From the NCBI GenBank assembly GCA_963840535.1, contig CAWIZJ010000060.1, positions 186,001 through 250,000 of the forward strand: a stretch of 64,000 nucleotides of DNA. The letters are read 5' to 3'. The stretch comes from VAZQ01 sp963840535 (lineage in GTDB: Bacteria; Pseudomonadota; Alphaproteobacteria; Rhizobiales; Xanthobacteraceae). Under the pieces are notes generated by a model. It searched no databases. It was not told the DNA's origin and was given only the letters and a program-made list of their open reading frames with translations. Of this stretch, positions 24,381 through 32,509 are shown one piece after another. Position 1 is the first letter of the stretch, and each line of letters begins with the position of its first letter. The translations under genes and the position numbers were made by a program.

Positions 24381-26033
24381 ATGAATGCCGCCGCTCCCAG
24401 TACCCCGCCGTATCGCCACACGCCGCTGTTCCCTCTCGGAGAGGACAATGCTCCGTACCGTGAGCTGACGTCGGAGGGGGTGGGACTCGAGCAGATCGAG
24501 GGCCGCGAGGTCGTTACCATCGAGCGCGAGGCGATGCGCGCGCTGGCGGAGGCGGCGTTCACCGACATCAACCATCTGCTGCGGCCCGGGCACCTTGAGC
24601 AACTGCGACGGATCCTCGACGACCCGGAAGCGTCCGACAACGACAAGTTCGTCGCCTACGATTTCCTCAAGAACGCGAACATCGCGGCCGGTGGTGTGCT
24701 CCCCATGTGCCAGGACACCGGCACCGCCATCATCATGGGCAGGAAGGGTAGGCTCGTCTTCACCGACGGGGACGACGAAGCGGCGCTCGCCGAAGGCGCG
24801 CGCGACGCCTACCTCAAGCGCAATCTGCGCTACTCCCAACTCGCACCGATCTCCATGTTCGAGGAGAAGAACACCCGCTCGAACATGCCGGCTCAGGTCG
24901 AGATCTATGCCGAGGGCCGAGGAGAGAACGAAGCCGCCTTCAAGTTCCTGTTCATCGCCAAGGGCGGCGGCTCGGCCAACAAGTCGTTCCTGTTCCAGGC
25001 CACGCCGGCGATCCTCACCCCGGAGCGTCTGCTGGCATTCCTCAAGGAGAAGGTGCTGACGCTGGGCACTGCGGCCTGCCCGCCCTACCACCTCGCCATC
25101 GTGGTCGGCGGCACCTCGGCGGAGCTCACCATGAAGGCGGTAAAGCTCGCCTCCTGCCGTTACCTGGACAACCTGCCGAGGAACGGCTCCGAGGACGGGC
25201 ACGCCTTCCGTGACGTCGGAATGGAGCAGGAGGTGCACAGGCTCACGCAATCGCTCGGCGTCGGCGCCCAGTTCGGCGGCAAATATTTCTGCCACGACGT
25301 GCGGGTGATCCGGCTTCCCCGCCACGGTGCTTCGCTGCCGATCGGGCTCGGAGTGTCGTGCGCGGCGGACCGGCAGGCGCTCGGCAAGATCACCCGTGAC
25401 GGCGTGTTTCTGGAGGAGCTCGAGCACAATCCGGCAAGATACCTTCCCGATGTCGACCAGGAGAAACTCGGGGGCGAAGTGGTCGAAATCGACCTGCGAA
25501 CGCCGATGCAGGACATCCTGGCTCAGCTGACCCGGTATCCGATAAAGACCCGGCTCTCGCTGACCGGTCCAATGATCGTCGCCCGCGATCTCGCGCATTC
25601 GAAGTTGCGCGAGCGCCTGGAGCGAGGGCAGGGGCTGCCCGATTACTTCAAGGACCACCCGGTCTATTACGCGGGTCCCGCGAAAACGCCTACGGGCTAT
25701 GCGTCGGGCGCCTTCGGTCCCACGACGGCCGGACGCATGGATTCCTTCGTGCACGATTTCCAGGCGGCCGGCGGTTCCCTGGTGATGCTGGCCAAGGGCA
25801 ACCGCTCGCCGGGGGTGCGCGAGTCCTGCCGCAAGCATGGCGGGTTCTACCTCGCATCCATCGGCGGATCCGCGGCGAAGCTGGCGGAACACTGTATCAA
25901 GAAGGTGGAGACCGTCGAATATCCCGAGCTCGGCATGGAGGCGATCTGGAAGATCGAGGTCGAGAGGTTTCCCGCGTTCATCGTGATCGATGACAAGGGC
26001 AATGATTTCTTCAAGGAGCTGAACCTCGCGTAG
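24381..26033 (+). CDS. Fumarate hydratase, class I (iron-sulfur)
   Basis: A 550-residue class I fumarase interconverting fumarate and malate with an oxygen-sensitive 4Fe-4S cluster. Cluster cysteines are expected in LPMCQDTGTAIIMGR, TAACPPYHLAIVVGG and GVSCAADRQALG. The substrate motifs GPTTAGRMDSFVHDFQAAGG and KGNRSPGVRESCRKHGGFYL are intact. ATG 24381 (MNAAAPSTPPYRHTPLFPLG) matches the usual N-terminus; an in-frame start at 24276 would add 35 residues that do not look conserved. It could be the housekeeping TCA enzyme or serve the neighbouring catabolic genes. Confidence 0.93.
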   Translation: MNAAAPSTPPYRHTPLFPLGEDNAPYRELTSEGVGLEQIEGREVVTIEREAMRALAEAAFTDINHLLRPGHLEQLRRILDDPEASDNDKFVAYDFLKNANIAAGGVLPMCQDTGTAIIMGRKGRLVFTDGDDEAALAEGARDAYLKRNLRYSQLAPISMFEEKNTRSNMPAQVEIYAEGRGENEAAFKFLFIAKGGGSANKSFLFQATPAILTPERLLAFLKEKVLTLGTAACPPYHLAIVVGGTSAELTMKAVKLASCRYLDNLPRNGSEDGHAFRDVGMEQEVHRLTQSLGVGAQFGGKYFCHDVRVIRLPRHGASLPIGLGVSCAADRQALGKITRDGVFLEELEHNPARYLPDVDQEKLGGEVVEIDLRTPMQDILAQLTRYPIKTRLSLTGPMIVARDLAHSKLRERLERGQGLPDYFKDHPVYYAGPAKTPTGYASGAFGPTTAGRMDSFVHDFQAAGGSLVMLAKGNRSPGVRESCRKHGGFYLASIGGSAAKLAEHCIKKVETVEYPELGMEAIWKIEVERFPAFIVIDDKGNDFFKELNLA

Positions 26034-26110
26034 TTCCGATGCTCGGCGCGAGGTTGGCGGCGCGCGTGGTTTGTGCAAGTCTTTCGACGCGGTACAGGGA
26101 GAGCCAAGGC

Positions 26111-27058
26111 ATGCCTCACATCAAAGCTACCGACATCGCCTACGTGCGCCTGCGAGCACCCGATCTCGATGTCATGGAGGAATTCCTGACCCGGTTCGGG
26201 CTGGTGCGTTCGGAGCGCACGGCGACCGCGCTCTACATGCGCGGCACCGATCCCGTCCATCACCTTCACGTCACGGAGAAGGGCGACCCGAAAGTCGTGG
26301 GCCTTGCCTACTATGCGCCGGGCGAGGCTGATCTCGGGAGCCTCGCAAAGGCGTCGGGCGCGACGGGGATCGAGAATCTCGACGAGCCCGGTGGCGGCAA
26401 ACGGGTGCGGCTGACCGAGCCCAACGGCTTCCAGATCGAAGTGGTGCACGGCATTGCGTCGGTCGATCCGATAGTGACCAAGCGGCAGAAGCTCAATACC
26501 GGCAACGAGCCACTGTCGCGCGCAGGCGAGTTGATGCGGCTGCCGAAGGGGCCTTCGCACGTCAAGCGTATAGCCCACGGCGTGATGATGACGCCGAAAT
26601 TCGACGAGACGATAGCCTGGTTCCGGAACACGCTGGGCTTCATCTGCTCGGATGACGTCTATGCCGGGGAGAAGAACAACCTGATCGGCTCGTTCAACCG
26701 CTGCGACCGCGGCGACGTCTACGTCGATCACCACGTGTTTTTTTGCCTGCGACACGAGAAGACCGGGCTCAACCACGTGTCGTTCGAGGTGCAGGACATC
26801 GATGACGTGGCCATGGGTCACGACTACCTGGCGCAATTCGGCAAATACGAGCACATGTGGGGCATCGGCCGCCACGTGCTCGGCAGCCAGGTATACGACT
26901 ACTGGGCCGATCCCTGGGGCCGCGTGCACGAGCATTGGGCCGACAGCGACCGCCTCAACCTCGCGAACGGCTCCAATCTGGTGCCTGTCGAGGAGGCACT
27001 CGTTTCGCAATGGGGAGAGGCTCCACCGGAGAAATTCATCAATCACGCAAGCGTGTGA
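26111..27058 (+). CDS. VOC-family extradiol dioxygenase-like protein
   Basis: A 315-residue two-module vicinal-oxygen-chelate protein (MPHIKATDIAYVRLRAPDLD). The 2-His-1-carboxylate iron ligands expected of extradiol dioxygenases can be placed at H156 (KRIAHGVMMT), H222 (GLNHVSFEV) and E274 (GRVHEHWAD). This supports a functional ring-cleaving or related oxygenase. The N-terminal module lacks the ligands, as is normal. The start follows a GGGAGAGCC purine run. Downstream genes YdhR and the hydrolase are co-oriented. Confidence 0.88.
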   Translation: MPHIKATDIAYVRLRAPDLDVMEEFLTRFGLVRSERTATALYMRGTDPVHHLHVTEKGDPKVVGLAYYAPGEADLGSLAKASGATGIENLDEPGGGKRVRLTEPNGFQIEVVHGIASVDPIVTKRQKLNTGNEPLSRAGELMRLPKGPSHVKRIAHGVMMTPKFDETIAWFRNTLGFICSDDVYAGEKNNLIGSFNRCDRGDVYVDHHVFFCLRHEKTGLNHVSFEVQDIDDVAMGHDYLAQFGKYEHMWGIGRHVLGSQVYDYWADPWGRVHEHWADSDRLNLANGSNLVPVEEALVSQWGEAPPEKFINHASV

Positions 27059-27308
27059 AACGAACGGAACAGTCCGTGTGGCCCGTGCGTGCGAACTCGG
27101 GGCTGGCAGGGACTTCCGCCGCTCCCGTCGGCATGCTCGCCGGCGAGCCGGCGCGAGGAGCGACATTACATGATCCCGTTGAGATCGATGATCGCTGCGA
27201 ACAGCAAGTGGCACCTGCAAGCAGCCGGAAGGCATGCAGCCGGAAGGATGACAATAGGCGAACAAGTCACTACAAGGATGCCTGCGACATCTGAGGAGAG
27301 GCGCCATC

Positions 27309-27626
27309 ATGATTACCGCGCTGGTGCAGTTCCAATTGCCTGCGGCCATTTCGCTCCAGGAGGCTACGCGGCGCTTCGAAGGTAGCGCGCCGAAATATCA
27401 GAACCTCCCCGGCCTGATCCGCAAGTACTACATCCGCTCGGAGGATGGCCGCATTGCCGGCGGCATCTATCTTTGGGAATCGCGGCAGGCGGCCGAACGT
27501 GTCTACGATGGCGAATGGCGCTCGCGGGTGGAGAAGCTCTACGGCGCCGCACCGACGATCGCCTGGTTCGACAGCCCGGTGGTCGTCGACAACGCGATAG
27601 GGGGCACCATCACCAAGGCGGCGTGA
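27309..27626 (+). CDS. YdhR-family putative mono-oxygenase (ferredoxin-like fold)
   Basis: A 105-residue protein (MITALVQFQLPAAISLQEAT) of the YdhR/ABM-like dimeric alpha-beta-barrel type. The conserved part is PGLIRKYYIRSEDGRIAGGIYLWESRQAAE, typical of these small proteins. Suggested roles are aromatic mono-oxygenase or stress-related, not proven. The stop overlaps the GTG start of the next gene, indicating an operon. A GAGGAG ribosome-binding site lies before the ATG. Confidence 0.85.
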   Translation: MITALVQFQLPAAISLQEATRRFEGSAPKYQNLPGLIRKYYIRSEDGRIAGGIYLWESRQAAERVYDGEWRSRVEKLYGAAPTIAWFDSPVVVDNAIGGTITKAA

Positions 27627-28589
27627 CCGTGCGGCACGACCACAGGACCGGAGCCGCTCCTTCCCTCGCCGCCGAGGCGACGCTTGCGGCCGCAAGCCCC
27701 GCACCGGCCGCGCGAGGCATGGGCCCGATCGTCTGGCTGGACATGGACCAGCAGGCGCTCGACGACGCCTACGACCAGCTGGCGTATGCCTCGAACCGCG
27801 ACCAGGTTGCCAAGCGCCGCATGGTCAACAGCGAGCGGGCGCGCGCCGCCATCGGGCCGCCGCAGCGGCTGGCCTATGGACCGAGTGAGATCGAGCAGCT
27901 CGATCTCTACCGCAGCAGCAAGCCGAACGCGCCGGTCAATATCTTCGTGCACGGCGGAGCGTGGCGCGCCAACCGCGCCGCCGACTATGCGGTGTTGGCC
28001 GAGCCGTTCGTAAGGGCCGGCGCCCATTACGTCATCCTCGATTTCGTCAATGTGGACGAGTGCGGCGGGTCGCTGTTTCCCATGGTCGAACACGTGCGCC
28101 GCGCGGTCGGCTGGGTCTATCGCAACGCTGCCAGCTTCGGCGGTGATCCCGGCCGGCTCTATCTCACCTCGCATTCCTCGGGCTCGCATCTCGGCGGCTG
28201 CGCGGTCACTCACGATTGGCAAAAAGACGGGCTGCCCGGAGACATCCTCAAGGGTGCGATGCTGGGCAGCGGCATGTACGACCTCAAGCCGGTGCGGCTG
28301 TCGAAACGCTCCAAATACGTCAGGTTCACCGACGAGATGGAACAGTCGCTCAGCCCCCAGCGCCACCTCGAATGGCTCCGCACTCCGCTCATTCTCGCCT
28401 ATGGCACCTGTGAAACGCCGGAATTCATCCGCCAGACCCGGGATTTCTACGCCGCCGTGCAGCGGGCGGGAAAACCGGTCGCGCTGCATTATCGGCGAGG
28501 GCTACAACCACTTTGAGATGCTGGAGACGCTGGCCAATCCCTACGGCCTTCTTGGCCGGGCCGCGCTCGCACAGATGCGATTGACATGA
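27623..28589 (+). CDS. Alpha/beta-hydrolase, kynurenine-formamidase-like (one frameshift)
   Basis: About 321 residues. The oxyanion motif is NIFVHGGAWRANRAADY and the nucleophile region is LYLTSHSSGSHLGG, as in the arylformamidase/esterase group. The frame holds to about 28487 (KPVALH). The genuine C-terminus IGEGYNHFEMLETLANPYGL ... LAQMRLT (TGA 28587-28589) is one base later and contains the catalytic His (NHFE). GTG 27623 overlaps the YdhR stop; ATG 27719 (MGPIVWLDMDQQ) is an equally good start, since the first 32 residues are low in complexity. Confidence 0.75.
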
Positions 28590-28892
28590 TTAAGGGGGAC
28601 CCAACGCAGGGTGCTTTGGCCCGCAGCCTTGGTCCGTGTGGCCAAGTGGCCACAATACTTATATGACTTATGACGACTGCATTTTTGGGGGTTGGCTTTC
28701 GGGCCAAATTTGATAAGGCTGGTACCGCCTAATCATGGGCGTTTCCTCCCTTAGACTTGAACCCTGCCTCGGCGGGGTTTTTCTTTTTGACACCCGTCTG
28801 GAAGGGCCCTGATAAGGCAAGGTTGTCAATCAGTTGCGCTCGTGAGATAAGGTGGGTTGTAAAGGCTCGATGTGCTCCGAACTCCCCGGCGA
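28590..28892. other. 303-bp gap with possible small-RNA unit
   Basis: No protein gene is recognisable. Short palindromes are present (GTGGCCAAGTGGCCAC at about 28636-28651, GGCTGGTACCGCC at about 28717-28729), and the stretch ends in the terminator at 28760-28788. Less GC-rich than its surroundings, it might hold a small RNA, but nothing identifies a known family. Confidence 0.3.
28760..28788 (+). terminator. Rho-independent terminator
   Basis: AACCCTGCCTCGGCGGGGTT forms a G:C-rich hairpin (CCCTGC/GCGGGG with one G:T pair, CTCG loop). It is followed by TTTTTCTTTTT. It reads on the plus strand. It lies 171 bases after the hydrolase gene, far for that gene alone, so it may end a longer leader or a small RNA in 28600-28790. 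Confidence 0.7.
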
Positions 28893-29102
28893 TCAATAGG
28901 GGACCGAATCGGAGGAAGCTCTGCGGTGGCGCCTGGGCTGGCTTCTTTGCGTCGCCGAAATTTGGAGCTTGAACCTTTCCGCACAGTCGAGCCATCGCTC
29001 GGCCATTCGGGTCCAGGTCGCTCTGCTCTCCGGGTCGCGCGTGAACTTGGCCATCTTCTCGCAATCGGCGGCGTGTCGAAGAAATTCTTCGGACGGATTC
29101 AT
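28893..29102 (-). CDS. Small hypothetical protein (rhizobial type)
   Basis: A 69-residue protein from ATG 29102: MNPSEEFLRHAADCEKMAKF, then TRDPESRATWTRMAERWLDC. The pattern A-x-x-C-x-x-M-A-x-x-x-x-D-P-x-S-x-A-x-W-x-x-M-A-x-R-W matches many short proteins of unknown function in Bradyrhizobium-like genomes. It is helical, with two cysteines and no TM segment. An upstream in-frame extension exists but looks like random sequence. Confidence 0.65.
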   Translation of the reverse strand: MNPSEEFLRHAADCEKMAKFTRDPESRATWTRMAERWLDCAERFKLQISATQRSQPRRHRRASSDSVPY

Positions 29103-29411
29103 CGGCTGGCTCCTCCTGACTGATCGGATCTTTAGGCCTATCGCTCGTATTCGAATCGTTTGTGTCAGAGCGACACTTCTCGCCAAATTCGGCCCGTTGC
29201 CGCCAGCGTTGCGCCGGGCCGCGCAAGGATGGCGGGCGATCGCTAGGCATGGCGACGTTGGCCTGGAACCCGAGCGCACCCAGCCGCGGCGTCCGTGCCT
29301 TTGACAGTGCTAAATCACGGTCCGGCCGAAAGGTTCCTGCCGGGATGGTGGCGGGTCCCGTTCGCGCTCATGTGCGATCGCGGTCGCGCGTCCCCCCCGT
29401 CGTAGGGACCT
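29103..29411. other. Intergenic gap, nothing recognised
   Basis: About 309 bp between the small hypothetical gene and the SDR gene, both on the minus strand. Overlapping open frames give no recognisable domain, and I see no clear hairpin or repeat. Confidence 0.4.
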
Positions 29412-30183
29412 TCAGATCATTGCGGAATAGCCGCCATCGACCGGGATTGCTGCCCCGGTTACGAAGCCCGACGCCGGACTTGCGAGAAACAGCGCAACTC
29501 CACAGATCGTCCTCGGGGGTGCCCCAACGTCCCGCCGGGGTGCGGCTCAGCACGCGCTCGTTGAGGCCGGGCACCTGCGCGCGCGCAGAGCGGGTGAGCT
29601 CGGTATCGATCCAGCCCGGCAGGATGGCGTTGGCTTGGATATTATCCCTGGCCCAGGCGCAGGCGAGCGCTTTGGTCATCTGTACGATGCCGCCCTTGCT
29701 GGCTGCATAGGGCGCAGCGAAGGATGCGCCGAAGATCGACAACATCGATCCGATGTTGATGATCTTGCCGCCGCCGGCGCGCGCCATTTGAGGGTAGGCG
29801 GCTTGCGCGCACAGGAATGCGCCAGTGAGATTGACGTCGATGACCCGCTGCCATTCAGCGAGCGTATAGTCCTGAGGCTGCCTGCGATTGGCAGTTCCGG
29901 CATTATTGACCAGGATGTCGAGCCCCCCCAGTTGCGCAACCGTCTCCACCGCGAGTGCGCGGCACGCTGCCTCGTCCGCAACGTCGGTCTCGACCGCCAC
30001 TGCGCGGGCACCGCAGGCGGTGAGCTTGTTCACCGCCTCCCTATTTTGCTCGGCGCGGCGTCCGGCCACCGCGATAGCGGCTCCCGCCCGGGCAAGCCCT
30101 TGCGCGATGCCGAAACCGATACCCTGGTTGCCGCCGGTCACGACGGCCACTCGCCCGCTGAGATCGAAAACCTGCATTTTCAT
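29412..30183 (-). CDS. SDR-family oxidoreductase (one frameshift)
   Basis: About 256 residues of a classical short-chain dehydrogenase. The cofactor motif is VAVVTGGNQGIGFGIA (TGxxxGxG). The structural motif is ILVNNAG. The catalytic Ser lies in IINIGSMLS and YxxxK in PYAASKGG. The Rossmann C-terminal part ends, one base out of frame, as GVALFLASPASGFVTGAAIP ... GGYSAMI with TGA at 29412-29414, so an inserted base lies near 29505. ATG 30183 (MKMQVFDL) or 30177 (MQVFDL) are possible starts. The substrate is unknown; no neighbouring gene gives a clue. Confidence 0.8.
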
Positions 30184-30423
30184 CCTCTCGCTTGGTTGGT
30201 CGTTGGGGCGCACCTTCCTTGCGGCACGTGCATCCTGCTGCGAAGAGGTCGCTCGCCGACGCCGAGCCTAGGGAGGCGGGAGCCGGGGAGGGAGGTTCTT
30301 TGCGTTCGATCTATGGCATGTCATACTCTTTCCGTTCGTGCGAACAGCTTTTTCGCGGTGTCGATTTTTCGGGTCGATGCAGCAGCGTGCTCCGACTCGG
30401 GGTGGTCTGAGGGGAAGCGATAA

Positions 30424-31134
30424 ATGTCGCAACCTGCGAAGGGTCAAGAACCCTCGATGGAGGAGATTCTCGCCTCGATTCGCAGAATCATTGCCGACGA
30501 GGATCCGGCCAAGGATTTCTCAGCGGAGAGGCCGACCAAACCTGCCGAGCCGGGGGGGTTGGCGCCGGCACCGGTCGCGTCATTGCCCGCTTCAGTTCCG
30601 CCCTCGCCAGCGACGCCGGGCGAACCGGAGCTGTCACCGGCGGAGGAGATCGATTTGATTCTCGCACAGCTGCGCGCAACCGCGTCGAGGCGGGCGATTG
30701 CATCGGTGGAACAGGGGGAGACCGATATTCTCGCTTTGACCGAGCAGACGGGGGAACAAGAGGACATGCAGCCGCCACAAGAGCCGATCCCGGAGCTGCC
30801 TTCGGCCTTTCACGCCGTCCCCGCAGAGCCGGTTGTACCGCTCAAGGAAAGTCTGCCTGAGCCGCCCACGTCCCCGAGCGCCGTCGCGAAGCTGCAACGG
30901 ACGGCGGTGGCGCCCGAGCGTGGCCTGATTTCGCCTGCGACTTCGGTTGCGGTGGATTCCGCTTTCAATACCCTTGCCCAGACGGTGCAGGTACAGAACG
31001 GTCGCACGCTCGAGGACTTGGTCCGCGAAATACTTCGTCCGATGCTCAAGACGTGGCTCGACGACAATCTTCCGAGCATGGTCGAGCGCCTCGTGCGGGC
31101 CGAGATCGAACGGGTTTCGCGCGGGCGAGGATGA
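30424..31134 (+). CDS. popZ: Polar organising protein PopZ (DUF2497)
   Basis: A 236-residue PopZ. The N-terminal helix EPSMEEILASIRRIIADED (about residues 9-28) recruits client proteins. A long Pro/Glu-rich disordered middle (about 40-165) follows. The C-terminal oligomerisation helices (about 185-233) read TLEDLVREILRPMLKTWLDD and LPSMVERLVRAEIERVSRG. PopZ forms polar condensates that anchor the centromere and cell-cycle regulators in alphaproteobacteria. It sits upstream of valS, as usual in this order, although here an opposing MFS gene lies between them. Confidence 0.92.
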   Translation: MSQPAKGQEPSMEEILASIRRIIADEDPAKDFSAERPTKPAEPGGLAPAPVASLPASVPPSPATPGEPELSPAEEIDLILAQLRATASRRAIASVEQGETDILALTEQTGEQEDMQPPQEPIPELPSAFHAVPAEPVVPLKESLPEPPTSPSAVAKLQRTAVAPERGLISPATSVAVDSAFNTLAQTVQVQNGRTLEDLVREILRPMLKTWLDDNLPSMVERLVRAEIERVSRGRG

Positions 31135-31169
31135 GTCATCGAGGATCGCAGACGGCCAACAGCCGGTAG

Positions 31170-32405
31170 CTAAACTAAACGCTTGTGTTTTCCGCCCTCT
31201 GCCGACTCCATCGTCACCCGGCGGCCGAGCCTCGCTGCAAACCAAAGTGCCAGTAGCGGGAGCGCGATTGCCGTAACCACAAAAAGCGGCACCGCGGTGA
31301 ACCGATCGAATATCAGGGCCGCGGCCGCTACACCCAGCGTTTGGCCGATATAGATCGCCGAGGAGAAGATTCCGATCGCGGTTCCACGCGCCTCGGGCGT
31401 CATCTGCGTGGCGTTGGTCTGCATGGTGTTGTGCAGGGCGTAGAAGCCGAGCCCGATTGCCGTCACCGCGATCGGCGCCAGCCACCACGCTGCCCCGATC
31501 GCCAATGCGAGGTAGGCGATGCCGAGCAGCGCACCGCCGAAGATGGCCAACCCTGGCGCTCCGAGCCTATTCACCAACTGCTGCACCGACGCGGCGTAGA
31601 GCAGGCCGCCGATCCCGAACGTGCCCACGATCAGCCCGATCGCTGTGAAACTCAGGCCGAAGCGAAGGTGCAGGTCGGCACCGACGTAAGCGAAGGCGCC
31701 CCATCCGATACTCGCCTCGATGAACACTGCGAGAATGATGAATCGTGCCCACGGGTTGAACAGCACGGCGGCGTAATCGGCCATGAATTCACGTGCGGTT
31801 TCTTCGGGGCGGCTCGGCATGCGCGTACGCGGGTTGGCAACCAGTTCGACGATGAGTCCGACCGTCGCAAGTGCAAACATGGCAGCAAGCACGAAGAAGA
31901 CGTTGCGCCAGCCGAACAGGTCGCCGAGCACGCCACCCGCCGCCTGTCCAAACAGCTGTCCGAAAATTTGCCCGGAGAGATAGCGTGCGAGAATGGGTTG
32001 CCGCCGCTCATAAGGCGTCACGTCGCCGACATAAGCCATCGAGATTGGAATGATCCACCCGGCCGCTGCCCCCGAGGCAAGACGCGCGAACGCCAGTGCC
32101 GGGAGCGACTGCACGGTGCCGCAGATCGCTACCAGGACGGCCGCGAGCGCGCACGTTACGGCGACGGTGCGATACTTGCCGAACCGGTCGCCTACCGGGC
32201 CTATGATGAGCTGTATCGAACCGTGGCTGATGGAATAGGCGACGACGACGATCGAGGCCTCTCCGACGGTGGTTCCGAAGTCGGCCGCGATCTGCGGCAA
32301 CAACGAGTTGGTCACGCGCACCATTGCCTGGCTCGCAAAGCCGGCGCCCGCGAGCAGGACAATGGAGCGCGTCGGAACTTTCCGGGCTTCCGGCGGTGAG
32401 ATCAC
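31170..32405 (-). CDS. MFS transporter
   Basis: A 411-residue, 12-TM major facilitator protein. The loop signature GPVGDRFGKYRTV (motif A, G-x-x-x-D-R-x-G-K) follows TM2, and the second half has the typical GFYALHNTMQTNATQMTPEARG segment seen in Bcr/AraJ-like drug or sugar exporters. It is convergent with popZ and divergent from valS. The initiator ATG at 32405 gives a basic N-terminus (MISPPEARKVPTR). The substrate is not evident. Confidence 0.88.
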   Translation of the reverse strand: MISPPEARKVPTRSIVLLAGAGFASQAMVRVTNSLLPQIAADFGTTVGEASIVVVAYSISHGSIQLIIGPVGDRFGKYRTVAVTCALAAVLVAICGTVQSLPALAFARLASGAAAGWIIPISMAYVGDVTPYERRQPILARYLSGQIFGQLFGQAAGGVLGDLFGWRNVFFVLAAMFALATVGLIVELVANPRTRMPSRPEETAREFMADYAAVLFNPWARFIILAVFIEASIGWGAFAYVGADLHLRFGLSFTAIGLIVGTFGIGGLLYAASVQQLVNRLGAPGLAIFGGALLGIAYLALAIGAAWWLAPIAVTAIGLGFYALHNTMQTNATQMTPEARGTAIGIFSSAIYIGQTLGVAAAALIFDRFTAVPLFVVTAIALPLLALWFAARLGRRVTMESAEGGKHKRLV

Positions 32406-32509
32406 GAGAGGTTTGACTTCTTTGGCAAGTCACGCCCTATCGATCGCGGCCGTTGACAGGGCGGAGCGCGGCGGGCTTTTTACCGCGAATTCGCCGGAAC
32501 GAAACAGCA

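Noticed and set aside
24219..26078. A 619-residue minus-strand frame opposite the fumarase gene.
   Set aside because: Antisense to a well-supported gene with all catalytic motifs; the antisense translation is His/Arg/Leu-rich and unlike any family.
28729..29250. A 173-residue minus-strand frame.
   Set aside because: It overlaps the better-supported 69-residue protein in another frame and crosses the terminator hairpin.
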